The notes under the pieces: model-generated
The model's database searches: none
Told to the model about the DNA's origin: nothing
Seen by the model: only the letters and a program-made list of their open reading frames with translations
Translations under genes and position numbers: made by a program
NCBI GenBank assembly: GCA_028281925.1
Contig: JANQIX010000001.1
Coordinates: forward strand, 62,001-126,000
Reading direction: 5' to 3'
Source of the DNA: Alphaproteobacteria bacterium
GTDB taxonomy: Bacteria > Pseudomonadota > Alphaproteobacteria > DSM-16000 > Inquilinaceae
DNA: 64,000 nt
Shown: positions 54,667-63,247 of the stretch, one piece after another
How the letters are laid out: every line of letters starts with the position of its first letter
How positions within the stretch are numbered: position 1 is the first letter of the stretch

Positions 54667-54932
54667 GACTGCCCCCCGCCTACCAGGGATGGCTCGGGCA
54701 CCGTCTCGATCGTACCGTCCGTTGCCCTGGTGATCCGCTCAACGGTCAACTGGGCATCGCGCAGCTTCGCCTCGCAATGGGCCTTCAGATAGGCGCCGCG
54801 CTCATATGCCCGAATCGACTCGTCCAGCTTACCCTGACCGCCTTCAAGGGTTCGGACGATGCCCTCCAACTCCGCCATCGCGTCTTCGAAGCTCATCGCT
54901 GCGATGTCCGGAGGTATCGCGTGTTCCGTCAT
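54663..54932 (-). CDS. xseB: Exodeoxyribonuclease VII small subunit
   Basis: An 89-residue protein with the XseB core SFEDAMAELEGIVRTLEGGQGKLDESIRAYERGAYLKAHCEAKLRDAQ, a helical hairpin that binds the large subunit XseA. The large subunit is elsewhere. It overlaps ispA by 4 bases and is transcribed with it. The acidic C-terminus is not conserved, as usual. Confidence 0.93.
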   Translation of the reverse strand: MTEHAIPPDIAAMSFEDAMAELEGIVRTLEGGQGKLDESIRAYERGAYLKAHCEAKLRDAQLTVERITRATDGTIETVPEPSLVGGGQS

Positions 54933-55023
54933 TGTTCCTGCCTTATGCCGCTCCGCGCAATCTAGAACCGCGGTTGCCGCGGGAGCAAGCCCGCCGCGGG
55001 GCAGTACAGGCCCGTCAGATGCC

Positions 55024-55968
55024 CTAATCCGCCATCAAGGCGCGCACATGGGCCGTTACGCTCAATGACAGAGCGCGCAGGTCGTACCCACCTTCCAGCG
55101 CCGACACCAGACGGCCGCCGCAATGCTTGGCGGCAAGGGCGACCAGTTTCCTCGTCGCCCAAGCGAAATCGTCCTCCGTCAGGTGCAGGTTCGCCAGCGG
55201 ATCCTCGCTGTGGCCGTCGAATCCGGCGGAGATCATGATCAACTCGGGCGCAAAGGTGTCGACGGCCGGAAGGACCGTCCGGGTCATGGCCGCCCGGAAC
55301 TCCGGCGAGCCGGACATGGGCCGCAGCGGCGCATTGACGATGTTGTTCGAGGTTCCCGTCTCTTCCGGATAGCCGGTGCCGGGATAGAGCGGGCTCTGAT
55401 GCGTTGAGGCATAGAACAGGCCAGGCTCCATCCAGAAGATGTCCTGGGTGCCGTTGCCGTGATGCACATCGAAGTCCACTACGGCGACGCGTTCGATCCC
55501 ATAGGTCGCCCGGGCGTGCGCTGCCCCTACGGCGATGTTGTTGAAGATGCAGAAGCCCATGGGTCGGGTCGCTTCCGCATGATGTCCGGGCGGCCGCACC
55601 GCGCAGAAGGCATTGAGCCCGCTGTTGGATCCCGTAGTCTCGCTGAACACCGCGTCGACCGCGGCAATCAGGGCACCGGCAGCCCTGAGAGCCGCCTCCC
55701 GCGATCCGGGTGAGACACTGGTGTCCGGGTCGAACGCCACCTGCCCTTGCGCCGGCATGCTCTCCAGCACCCGCTCCACATACTCGCGCGGATGGCATTG
55801 GGCGATCTGCTCAACGGTTGCCAGCGGTGCCTCGCGCCTGTCGAGCAGATGAAACGCCTCGCCCTCCAGTGCCTGCTGAATCGCCTTCAGACGGGCCGGA
55901 CGCTCAGGGTGGTAAGGCCCCGGATCGTGCTCCAGGCATGCCGGGTGCGTGAACAGAATGGTATTCAT
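55024..55968 (-). CDS. Histone-deacetylase-family (acetoin utilisation-like) hydrolase
   Basis: A 314-residue zinc amidohydrolase from the ATG at 55968 (MNTILFTHPACLEHDPGPYHPERP). Family motifs are RPPGHHAEATRPMGFCIFNN, VAVVDFDVHHGNGTQDIF with Asp/His zinc ligands, and ISAGFDGHSEDPLANL. These bacterial relatives deacetylate acetylated small molecules (for example polyamines) or proteins; the substrate is not determined. It precedes xseB by 91 bases on the same strand, an arrangement seen in many alphaproteobacteria. The longer frame to 56151 is not supported. Confidence 0.9.
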   Translation of the reverse strand: MNTILFTHPACLEHDPGPYHPERPARLKAIQQALEGEAFHLLDRREAPLATVEQIAQCHPREYVERVLESMPAQGQVAFDPDTSVSPGSREAALRAAGALIAAVDAVFSETTGSNSGLNAFCAVRPPGHHAEATRPMGFCIFNNIAVGAAHARATYGIERVAVVDFDVHHGNGTQDIFWMEPGLFYASTHQSPLYPGTGYPEETGTSNNIVNAPLRPMSGSPEFRAAMTRTVLPAVDTFAPELIMISAGFDGHSEDPLANLHLTEDDFAWATRKLVALAAKHCGGRLVSALEGGYDLRALSLSVTAHVRALMAD

Positions 55969-56196
55969 CTGAGCGGCAATCCGATCCTCAATCAAAACAG
56001 ATGGCCCGAACTCCGCCATCTTTCTGTGATTGTTGCAAAGCTCCGTGGCCATTGCATGCGAAATGGTGACACGTCCAATTCCGACGAAGCACATTGACGC
56101 ACGCACGCGGCGGACAAATCTTAAGGGCATCCATTGGCAATGTGCCGGCAATCCCTACCGCCCCGGCACGGCAGGAACAAAACAGCGGTCTTAGGA

Positions 56197-57306
56197 ATGC
56201 GATCCCGTACGCTGACGGCTGCCGGCATTGCGCTGGTGGCCTGTGCATTGTTGTCCGTCTCGAACGCCGCGGCACAGCCGGCGGCGCTGGTCCATGTCGA
56301 TGCCGTGGTCGATGAGCCACTGGTGCAGACGGCGCCTGTCATCGGCCGCCTTATCCCGCAGGAGGTCAGTGTCGTTGCCGCCCGGATCAACGGCCCCGTG
56401 GACGAAGTGATGGTCGATGTCGGGGACCGTGTCGTGGAAGACCAGACGCTGGCCACGATCAATCCAACCCGGCTTGCGGCAGAAGTCGCTCTGAGGCGCG
56501 CGTCGGTCAGCGAATACGAAGCTGAGCTTCTGGCGGCACAGGCCCGCCTTGAGCTGGCACGGCAGGAGTTCGAGCGGCTGACCGGACTGCAGGGCAGTGC
56601 CGCCTTCTCGCAGGCGCGCTATGACGAGGCGGCGGAGTCGGTGAACCGCGATCGCAGCCTTGTGGCGGTGGCCGAAGCGCAGATACAGGCGGCCGGCGCG
56701 GCCCTGCAGCAGGCGGAGATCGACTTCTACAACGCCACTATCCGCGCCCCGATCCCCGGTGTCGTAAGCGAACGGCATGCCGATGCCGGCGAGTATCTGA
56801 GCGTCGGAGCTCCGATCGTGACCATCGTCGACGACACGGCGCTGGAGGTGGAGGCGGCCGTGCCGACGACTCGAGTCTCCGGCCTTGCGCCGGGCGTGCG
56901 GGTGCAGATCACCCTCGACGACGATACCGCGCACGAGGCGGTGGTCCGGGCGCTCGTGCCTCTGGAAGACAGCCTGACCCGTACGCGGATCGTCCGCTTC
57001 GAGCCGGAGTTTGGCGAGACCTCAAAGGCGCTGGCCGGCAATCAGAGCGTGACCGTCATGGTACCGATCGGCGAGGCCAGAATGGTTGTCACGGTTCACA
57101 AGGATGCCGTGCTGCCGTCTCCGAGCGGGCGGCTGGTCTATGTCGTCGTGGACGGCGCCGCGGAACCACGGCAGATCGAGATCGGCGAGTCCGTCGGCAA
57201 CCGGTTCGAAGTTCTGGAGGGCCTGAGCCCCGGCGACCTTGTGGTCGTCCGCGGCAACGAGCGGCTGCGGCCGGGCCAGGCTGTAACCGTGCAGACAAGC
57301 GGCTGA
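56197..57306 (+). CDS. RND efflux pump periplasmic adaptor
   Basis: A 369-residue membrane-fusion protein. A signal peptide (RTLTAAGIALVACALLSVSNAAAQ) is followed by a lipoyl-like half (VDEVMVDVGDRVVEDQTLATI), a coiled-coil hairpin (about 80-150, rich in Ala/Glu/Arg), the second lipoyl half (IRAPIPGVVSERHADAGEYLSVGAPIVTI), and a beta-barrel plus C-terminal domain. It bridges the permease to an outer-membrane channel that is not in the window. It is 6 bases before the permease gene. An in-frame start at 56134 is possible but less likely. Confidence 0.88.
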   Translation: MRSRTLTAAGIALVACALLSVSNAAAQPAALVHVDAVVDEPLVQTAPVIGRLIPQEVSVVAARINGPVDEVMVDVGDRVVEDQTLATINPTRLAAEVALRRASVSEYEAELLAAQARLELARQEFERLTGLQGSAAFSQARYDEAAESVNRDRSLVAVAEAQIQAAGAALQQAEIDFYNATIRAPIPGVVSERHADAGEYLSVGAPIVTIVDDTALEVEAAVPTTRVSGLAPGVRVQITLDDDTAHEAVVRALVPLEDSLTRTRIVRFEPEFGETSKALAGNQSVTVMVPIGEARMVVTVHKDAVLPSPSGRLVYVVVDGAAEPRQIEIGESVGNRFEVLEGLSPGDLVVVRGNERLRPGQAVTVQTSG

Positions 57307-57312
57307 CGCGTC

Positions 57313-60300
57313 ATGAACCTGATCCGCCTCGCCATCGAAAGACCGATCGCCGTGATGGCCATGGTCATCATGGTGGTCATGTTCGGCTATGTGGCGCTGC
57401 AGACGATCCCGATTCAGCTCACGCCGGACGTCAATCGGCCGGTAATCAGCATCAACACCGACTGGTTCGGCGCCGCGCCGGCCGAGGTCGAACGCGAGAT
57501 CGTCAACCGCCAGGAAGAGGTGCTGAAGGGCCTGGAAGGTCTGGAGGAGATGGTGTCGGCCTCCCGCAACGGCGAGGGGGAGGTCACCCTGACCTTCGCC
57601 ATCGGCACCAACATGGATCGGGCACTGCTGCTGGTGGCCAACCGGCTCGACCGCGTCGGCGACTATCCGGAAGAGGCCGAAGAGCCGACGCTCAGCACCT
57701 CCGACAGCAACGAGAACGCCATCGCCTGGTTCACGCTGACCCGGCTCGACGGCAACGATGCACCGATGCACACCTTCGGCGAATTCGCCGAAGACGTCAT
57801 CCGCGACCGCCTGGAACGCGTGCCCGGTGTCGCCCGCAGCAATGTCTATGGCGGCAGCGAGCGGGAGATGCAGGTGCTGGTCGATCCGTCGCTGATGGCC
57901 CGCTATGGCCTGACGGTGTCCGAAACCTTAGCGGCCCTGCGCAACGCCAATGTCTCCGTCTCCGCCGGCGATGTGGAGGAAGGCAAACGCCGCTGGCAGG
58001 TGCGGGTCGACGGGGAATTCGAGGCGCTGGACCAGGTGCGCGCCGTGCTGGTGCGCAGCAATGTCGATCCGGACACGGGCGCGATCAGCCGGGTCACCAT
58101 CGGCGACATCGCGGACGTCCGCTTTGCCTATAAGGAACCGACATCGCGAATCCGGCGCCTTGGCGAACCTGCGATCGCGATCAACGCCACGCGCGAGACC
58201 GGCGCCAACGTGATCGAGGTGATGGAGGGCATCCGCCAGGCGGTCGAAGAACTGAACGTCCGCGCGGTGCCCGAACAGCAGCTTCTGTTCCAGCAGCTAT
58301 ATGATGAAACGATATATATCGACTCGGCGATTCGCCTGGTTCAGCAGAATATCCTGATCGGCGGCCTTTTGGCCGGCTGCATCCTGCTCTTGTTCCTGCG
58401 GTCGTGGCGCCCCGCCTTGGTGGTCTCTCTGGCGATCCCGGTCTCGGTCATCGGGTCCTTCGTCGCCATGGCAGCGCTGGGTCGTTCGATCAACGTGATC
58501 TCGCTGGCTGGGCTGGCCTTTGCCGTCGGCATGGTGGTGGATGCCGCGATCGTGGTGCTGGAGAACATCTACCGCCTGCGCCAACAGGGCCTGTCGGCTG
58601 CCGAGGCCGCGCGTCAGGGGGCGAGCCAGGTGTGGGGCGCGGTACTGGTCTCGGCACTGACCACGGTAATGGTGTTCATCCCGATCCTGACCATGGAGCT
58701 GGAGGTCGGCCAGCTGTTCCGCGACATCGCGGTCGCCATCTCGGTCTCGGTTCTGCTGTCGCTGATCGTGGCGGTCACGCTGATTCCGGCCCTGTCTGCC
58801 CGCCTCTTGGCACGGCAGGGCGTAGGCCAAAGCGCGCGGTCGGTTCGCATTCCGGTGATCGATGCGCTGGCGCATCGCTTCGCGGCGGGTGCTCAGGCTT
58901 TCACCAATGGCGTGGTTCGAAGCCGCCTCTTTGCGTTAAGCGTTGTCGGCGTTGTTTCCGCCACAGCCGTGGTCGTGGCCGTCCTGTTCCTGCCCAAATT
59001 GGAATACCTGCCGGACGGCAACCGGAACTTCGTCTTCGGCGTGATCCTGCCGCCGCCGGGCTACAACCTTGAGACCAGTACGGAAATCGCGCGCACCATG
59101 GAAGACAGCGTGCGCCCGATGTGGGCGTCTGAGACCGGGCCGGAGAGCGAGCCCGGGCAGCCGCCGAAGATCGAGAACTTCTTCTTCGTCACGACGCGGG
59201 CCAATACCTTCGTCGGCGCCAGTGCCGTGGAAGAAACGCGTGCGGGCGAGCTGATCGGCCTGCTCAGGGCTCCAGTGTTCCGAGAACCGGGCACGTTCGG
59301 GTTCATCCGCCAGTCTTCGCTGTTCGGCCGCGGCATCGGTGGCACGCGCTCAATCGATCTGGACGTCTCAGGCGGTGATCTTGAGGTCGTGCTGGGCGTA
59401 GCGTTGCAGGCGACCGGCATCATCAGCCAAGTGCTGCCCAACGAAGCCGGCAACCAATTTCGGCCGGTTCCGGGCCTTGAGCTGGGATCGCCGGAGATCC
59501 GCGTGATCCCCGATCCGGTCCGGCTCAGCGATGCCGGCGTCACCGCAAGCGAGTTGGCGGCAACGGTCGACGCCTACAATGACGGATTGCGCGTGGCAGA
59601 AATCACGGTCGACGGCGAACGGATCGATTTGACGATGCTGGGGCCGATCGCAGGCATCGACCAGACGCAGGGCATCGGCGACATACCTGTGGTCACGCAA
59701 AATGGCACGATCGTGCCCACAACCACGCTGGCCGATGTGCTGGTGACCTCGGGCCCGACGGAGATCCGGCACCGCGAGCGGGTCCGCACGGTCACCTTGG
59801 AGATCGTCCCAGCGCCCAATCTGGCGCTGGAAGAGGCACTGGACATCGTCGAGAACCAAGTGATCGCGCCGCTGACCGAACAAGGGTTGCCGCCGGGCAT
59901 CACGCTCAACCTCTCCGGCACGGCCGACAAGCTGACCCAGACCTGGAATGCCATGGTGCTGGATCTGCTGATGGCGATCGTCATCGTCTATCTGGTGATG
60001 GCGATCCTTTTCGAGAGCTTCCTCTATCCGCTGATCATCCTGTTCTCGGTACCGCTTGCCGCGGCGGGCGGCGTTGCCGGGCTGGCGGTCTTGAACCTGT
60101 CCATCAACCAGCCACTGGATATGCTGACGCTGCTCGGCTTCGTCATTCTGATCGGCATTGTCGTCAACAACGCCATCTTGCTGGTGCACCAGAGCCTCTA
60201 TCACTTCCGCACCGACGGCATGGCGGCGGAGGCGGCGATTCTGCAGGCAACACGCAACCGCATGCGGCCGATCTTCATGTCGACGCTGACCAGCGTGTTC

Positions 60301-60531
60301 GGCATGCTGCCGCTGGTCCTGTTCCCGGGTGCGGGGTCGGAGCTCTATCGCGGGCTGGGTTCCGTGGTGGTCGGCGGCCTGATGCTGTCGGCGGTCCTGA
60401 CGCTGCTGATCATCCCGCCGCTGCTCACCGTGTTCATGGGCGTGATCGAGGGCCGCTCGGCACGTCAGCGCCAAGCCCTGGCCGCCCGCCCCGCCCAGGG
60501 GCCGGAGCCAGCACCCGAAGCCGCGGACTGA
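57313..60531 (+). CDS. RND-family efflux permease
   Basis: A 1072-residue proton-driven pump with 12 helices and two large periplasmic loops, of HAE/AcrB type. It opens MNLIRLAIERPIAVMAMVIMVVM; TM4 contains GMVVD410-AAIVVLENIYR and TM10 contains LIGIVVN952-NAILLVHQ. In AcrB these positions hold Asp407-Asp408 and Lys940, so the second Asp (here Ala) and the Lys (here Asn) are replaced. This is a recognised kind of variation outside AcrB itself. Substrates are unknown. It works with the adaptor upstream; no TolC gene or regulator is adjacent. Confidence 0.9.
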   Translation: MNLIRLAIERPIAVMAMVIMVVMFGYVALQTIPIQLTPDVNRPVISINTDWFGAAPAEVEREIVNRQEEVLKGLEGLEEMVSASRNGEGEVTLTFAIGTNMDRALLLVANRLDRVGDYPEEAEEPTLSTSDSNENAIAWFTLTRLDGNDAPMHTFGEFAEDVIRDRLERVPGVARSNVYGGSEREMQVLVDPSLMARYGLTVSETLAALRNANVSVSAGDVEEGKRRWQVRVDGEFEALDQVRAVLVRSNVDPDTGAISRVTIGDIADVRFAYKEPTSRIRRLGEPAIAINATRETGANVIEVMEGIRQAVEELNVRAVPEQQLLFQQLYDETIYIDSAIRLVQQNILIGGLLAGCILLLFLRSWRPALVVSLAIPVSVIGSFVAMAALGRSINVISLAGLAFAVGMVVDAAIVVLENIYRLRQQGLSAAEAARQGASQVWGAVLVSALTTVMVFIPILTMELEVGQLFRDIAVAISVSVLLSLIVAVTLIPALSARLLARQGVGQSARSVRIPVIDALAHRFAAGAQAFTNGVVRSRLFALSVVGVVSATAVVVAVLFLPKLEYLPDGNRNFVFGVILPPPGYNLETSTEIARTMEDSVRPMWASETGPESEPGQPPKIENFFFVTTRANTFVGASAVEETRAGELIGLLRAPVFREPGTFGFIRQSSLFGRGIGGTRSIDLDVSGGDLEVVLGVALQATGIISQVLPNEAGNQFRPVPGLELGSPEIRVIPDPVRLSDAGVTASELAATVDAYNDGLRVAEITVDGERIDLTMLGPIAGIDQTQGIGDIPVVTQNGTIVPTTTLADVLVTSGPTEIRHRERVRTVTLEIVPAPNLALEEALDIVENQVIAPLTEQGLPPGITLNLSGTADKLTQTWNAMVLDLLMAIVIVYLVMAILFESFLYPLIILFSVPLAAAGGVAGLAVLNLSINQPLDMLTLLGFVILIGIVVNNAILLVHQSLYHFRTDGMAAEAAILQATRNRMRPIFMSTLTSVFGMLPLVLFPGAGSELYRGLGSVVVGGLMLSAVLTLLIIPPLLTVFMGVIEGRSARQRQALAARPAQGPEPAPEAAD

Positions 60532-60555
60532 CGCCAGCGCACGTCGTCGCCAACG

Positions 60556-60789
60556 TCAGCCGCCCGCGCGCTCGATCCGGAAGCTTGTGGCGCCGTCGGG
60601 CAGGGTTTCGGTGGCCAGCAGCCGATGGCCGGTTGCTTCGCAGAACGCCTGGAAATCGGCCTCGGCCGCCGGATCGGTGGCTTGCACGTCCAACACGGCG
60701 CCCGGCGGAAGGCCCATCAGGATCTTGCGCGCACGCAGCACCGGAAGCGGGCAGATCAGGCCGCGGGCATCCAACACGCGCTCATCCAT
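60556..60789 (-). CDS. TusA/SirA-family sulfur-carrier protein
   Basis: A 77-residue protein with the CPLP motif (LDARGLICPLPVLRARKIL), the Cys carrying persulfide sulfur in this family. The two-layer alpha/beta fold is seen in the rest (GAVLDVQATDPAAEADFQAFCEATGHRLL). Likely a sulfur relay protein for tRNA thiolation or other sulfur transfer, or a TusA-like relative of unknown partner. ATG at 60789 is preferred to an in-frame TTG at 60801. It is a small single gene between the RND permease and DUF423. Confidence 0.85.
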   Translation of the reverse strand: MDERVLDARGLICPLPVLRARKILMGLPPGAVLDVQATDPAAEADFQAFCEATGHRLLATETLPDGATSFRIERAGG

Positions 60790-60852
60790 GATTGTGTCCA
60801 AACCTCTTCGTCGTTGCCGTTAACCGCTTCCTGACGAAGATAGCCCGCCGTC

Positions 60853-61317
60853 TCACAGGCCACCATCCTTCGCTTGGCCCTCGCGCCCGTCCATAAGGGC
60901 AAACGTGCCCGCCGCCGCCAACGCCAACCAGCCGCAAATCAGCAATAAGCCGCCGATGGGCGCTACCGCGCCGAACGATCCCCAACCGGTGTAGGTCACG
61001 CCGTAGAGCGCGCCGCTGAACAGCAGGGCGCCGACGCCATGGGCAAAGATGGCGAAGGCGACCGATCTGCCCGCCCTTCGGGAACCGCAGCCAAGAGCCA
61101 CGGCGGCCGCCCCAACCAAGGCTGCGGCGTGGACAAGCTGGAAGGCGCTTGCGGTCTCTACCCGCGCGATCGCCTCGGCGGTGAACTCCGTCGCCACGCC
61201 GTGCGCGGCATAGGCGCCGAGGGCGACCGCGATCGCGCCGTGCAGTCCGGCCATGACAAGTGCGGCTGCGGAGAGCCGGATGCATTGCTGCGATGCGGGC
61301 ACGGTGACTGAAACCAC
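60853..61317 (-). CDS. DUF423 (YgdD-like) membrane protein
   Basis: A 154-residue membrane protein with four helices. GLHGAIAVALGAYAAHGVAT and IFAHGVGALLFSGALYGVTYTG, followed by APIGGLLLICGWLALA, are the DUF423 signature. The function is unknown and it is expected in the inner membrane. The start is a GTG at 61317; an internal start would cut into the first helix. Confidence 0.85.
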   Translation of the reverse strand: MVSVTVPASQQCIRLSAAALVMAGLHGAIAVALGAYAAHGVATEFTAEAIARVETASAFQLVHAAALVGAAAVALGCGSRRAGRSVAFAIFAHGVGALLFSGALYGVTYTGWGSFGAVAPIGGLLLICGWLALAAAGTFALMDGREGQAKDGGL

Positions 61318-61375
61318 CCGATACGACTGGACGGTCGCAAGCGACCTTGGGCCAGGCCCTTAGCCCCCCACGGGC

Positions 61376-62095
61376 CTAGTCGTCAAACAGAGCGTCGATT
61401 GCCGCCTGGTCCAGCGCCTGACCTTCCAGTTGCGGGCCGTTCAGCAGGTGACTCTCGTCATCCTCCTCAGCCTCATCTGCGGGCTCGGGCAGCACAACCT
61501 CTTCGGCACTCCAGATCGTCTCGAGCCGCGCGATGCGTTCGTCCACGAACCGCAGGGCGGAGACGACCTTGGTGATGCGCTGGCCGGTGATGTCCTGGAA
61601 GCTGGATGCTTCGTAGATGCCGCCGAGCGCCTGTTGGGCCTCGTTCAGAAGCTCGTTCAGCATGGGATTGGTGGCAGAATGCACCTGAAGATCGTCGATG
61701 ACCCGCTCGATCACCTCCGATGCGAAGAGGATGGCGTTGGTCGCCGCTTCGGTTGCATCGACTACGGCGTCAAGCTCCCTACCCGCCGCGCTCAGCCGAT
61801 CAAGACCGTCGGTACCGCTCTGACGCAGCACCGCGATCTCTGCAAGCGTCCCATCGATCCGTTCGCGATCGTTGACGAGAACGACGATCTCCTCATTCCC
61901 CTGATCGTCGGGCCCCTGATCGTTGGGCATGTCCGCTTCGCGTTCGGCTGCCACCGGCATCTCTGCGAGTCGGGCCTCGATACTATCCAGCCGCCGATGG
62001 ATCGCTTGCAGGTCCGAAGCGTTTGCGCCCGAGTCGAAGCGGGCAGAGCCGTTGATGATACCTTGTCGCTCCGCCGTGAAGACCCGTTGCCGCAT
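61376..62095 (-). CDS. cheZ: Chemotaxis phosphatase CheZ
   Basis: A 239-residue cytoplasmic protein that dephosphorylates CheY-P. The conserved catalytic region reads EASSFQDITGQRITKVVSAL; Asp and Gln of FQDITGQ are the catalytic pair in CheZ. The long helical hairpin lies at about 110-200. The C-terminal end is acidic and finishes DQAAIDALFDD, as expected for the CheY-binding tail. A variable N-terminal 70 residues precede it. No other chemotaxis genes lie in the window. Confidence 0.88.
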   Translation of the reverse strand: MRQRVFTAERQGIINGSARFDSGANASDLQAIHRRLDSIEARLAEMPVAAEREADMPNDQGPDDQGNEEIVVLVNDRERIDGTLAEIAVLRQSGTDGLDRLSAAGRELDAVVDATEAATNAILFASEVIERVIDDLQVHSATNPMLNELLNEAQQALGGIYEASSFQDITGQRITKVVSALRFVDERIARLETIWSAEEVVLPEPADEAEEDDESHLLNGPQLEGQALDQAAIDALFDD

Positions 62096-62248
62096 GGCCC
62101 GCCCCTGCGCCGATTGTCACTTAAATGCAGTTTAGATTCCGCCATACCCTAGCGGTGCGCGATTGACGATCCCTTAATGGCAGCGCTTCCCCGGCGGGTC
62201 TGGGCCGCAAGCCGGCGTCTTGGCGTGACGACGGCACTCGCCGACCGG

Positions 62249-63112
62249 TCATTCGAAAACCTGGACGACGCCAGAAATGTTGTCGCCTCCATAACCACAG
62301 GCCAGTGCGCGGGCAAACACGTCGCGGACAGCGCGCGTGGTCGGCAAGTCAGCGCCGACCCGATCCGCGCCTGCAAGAGCATAGCCGAGATCCTTTTCCA
62401 CCAACGCCATCGGGAACATTGGCGCAAAGCTGCGCGCGACCATCATCTTGGCCAGCCCGGCCGCAGCGGGGCTGACGACCGGCATGCCCGCAAGAATGCC
62501 CATGGACCGCGCCGGGTCCAGTCCCGACCGTGTGAGGAACGCCAGCAGTTCGGCGACAGCCGAGGCCTGGACGCTCAACAGGGCGTTCACGGCAAGCTTA
62601 ACGGCGGCGCCGCTGCCGGAAGGTCCGGCGTGGTGGATCGCCCCGCCCATGGCTTCCATCAGCGGTAAGGCCTGTGCAACCGCCTCGCCATCGCCCCCGA
62701 CCAAGAAGATGAGCTGTCCGGCCTCCGCCTGCGGCCGCGAGCCCACGACCGGTGCATCGAGCAGCGCGCTGCTCCGCCCCTGGATCGCCGACGCCAGTTC
62801 AGCCACCCAAGCGGGCGTCACCGTGCTGCACTCAATGGCAAGTGCGTCGGGGTGCAGTCCTCCAAGGGCGCCGCTTGCGTCGTCCAGCCAGACGGCGCGC
62901 GACGCCGCATCGTCGCGCACCATGGAGATGACGAAATCCGCCTCCTCAGCCGCCGTCCGGGGGGTGGCGGCGACCCTCGCCCCGGACGCACGCAGTTTCG
63001 CAACCGGGCCGGGCGACCGGTTCCAGACGACCAGATCATGGCCAGCCTTCGTCAGATTGGCAGCCATACGTACGCCCATGGCGCCAAGGCCGAGAATTGC
63101 AATCCTGTGCAT
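62249..63112 (-). CDS. Beta-hydroxyacid dehydrogenase (3-hydroxyisobutyrate-dehydrogenase type)
   Basis: A 287-residue NAD(P)-dependent dehydrogenase. The start MHRIAILGLGAMGVRMAANL is the Rossmann glycine motif, and NRSP downstream is typical for NADP preference. LDAPVVGSRPQAEAGQLIFLVGGD is the substrate-binding signature, and the catalytic Lys lies in GSGAAVKLAVN. Exact substrate unknown (tartronate-semialdehyde or hydroxyisobutyrate types are close). It is divergent from the LysR gene, whose box lies in the gap, so the LysR protein probably controls it. Confidence 0.88.
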   Translation of the reverse strand: MHRIAILGLGAMGVRMAANLTKAGHDLVVWNRSPGPVAKLRASGARVAATPRTAAEEADFVISMVRDDAASRAVWLDDASGALGGLHPDALAIECSTVTPAWVAELASAIQGRSSALLDAPVVGSRPQAEAGQLIFLVGGDGEAVAQALPLMEAMGGAIHHAGPSGSGAAVKLAVNALLSVQASAVAELLAFLTRSGLDPARSMGILAGMPVVSPAAAGLAKMMVARSFAPMFPMALVEKDLGYALAGADRVGADLPTTRAVRDVFARALACGYGGDNISGVVQVFE

Positions 63113-63226
63113 GTTTGACGTCCCGAGTTCCGTTGTGGTCGACGGCCCGTCCCCGCTGGACGGCGTCGTGTGAACGAAACTCTAAGGCTCGCATATCCAG
63201 CAATAAACTATCGACTACGCAAATCT

Positions 63227-63247
63227 TTCGTGCGTATCTTGCACGAA
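63227..63247. promoter_or_regulatory. LysR-type operator abutting the LysR start codon
   Basis: TTCGTGC (63227-63233) and GCACGAA (63241-63247) form a perfect 7-7-7 dyad that fits T-N11-A. The last base is the A of the LysR ATG at 63247. It sits in the divergent gap with the dehydrogenase gene, consistent with autorepression and control of the neighbour. Confidence 0.6.
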
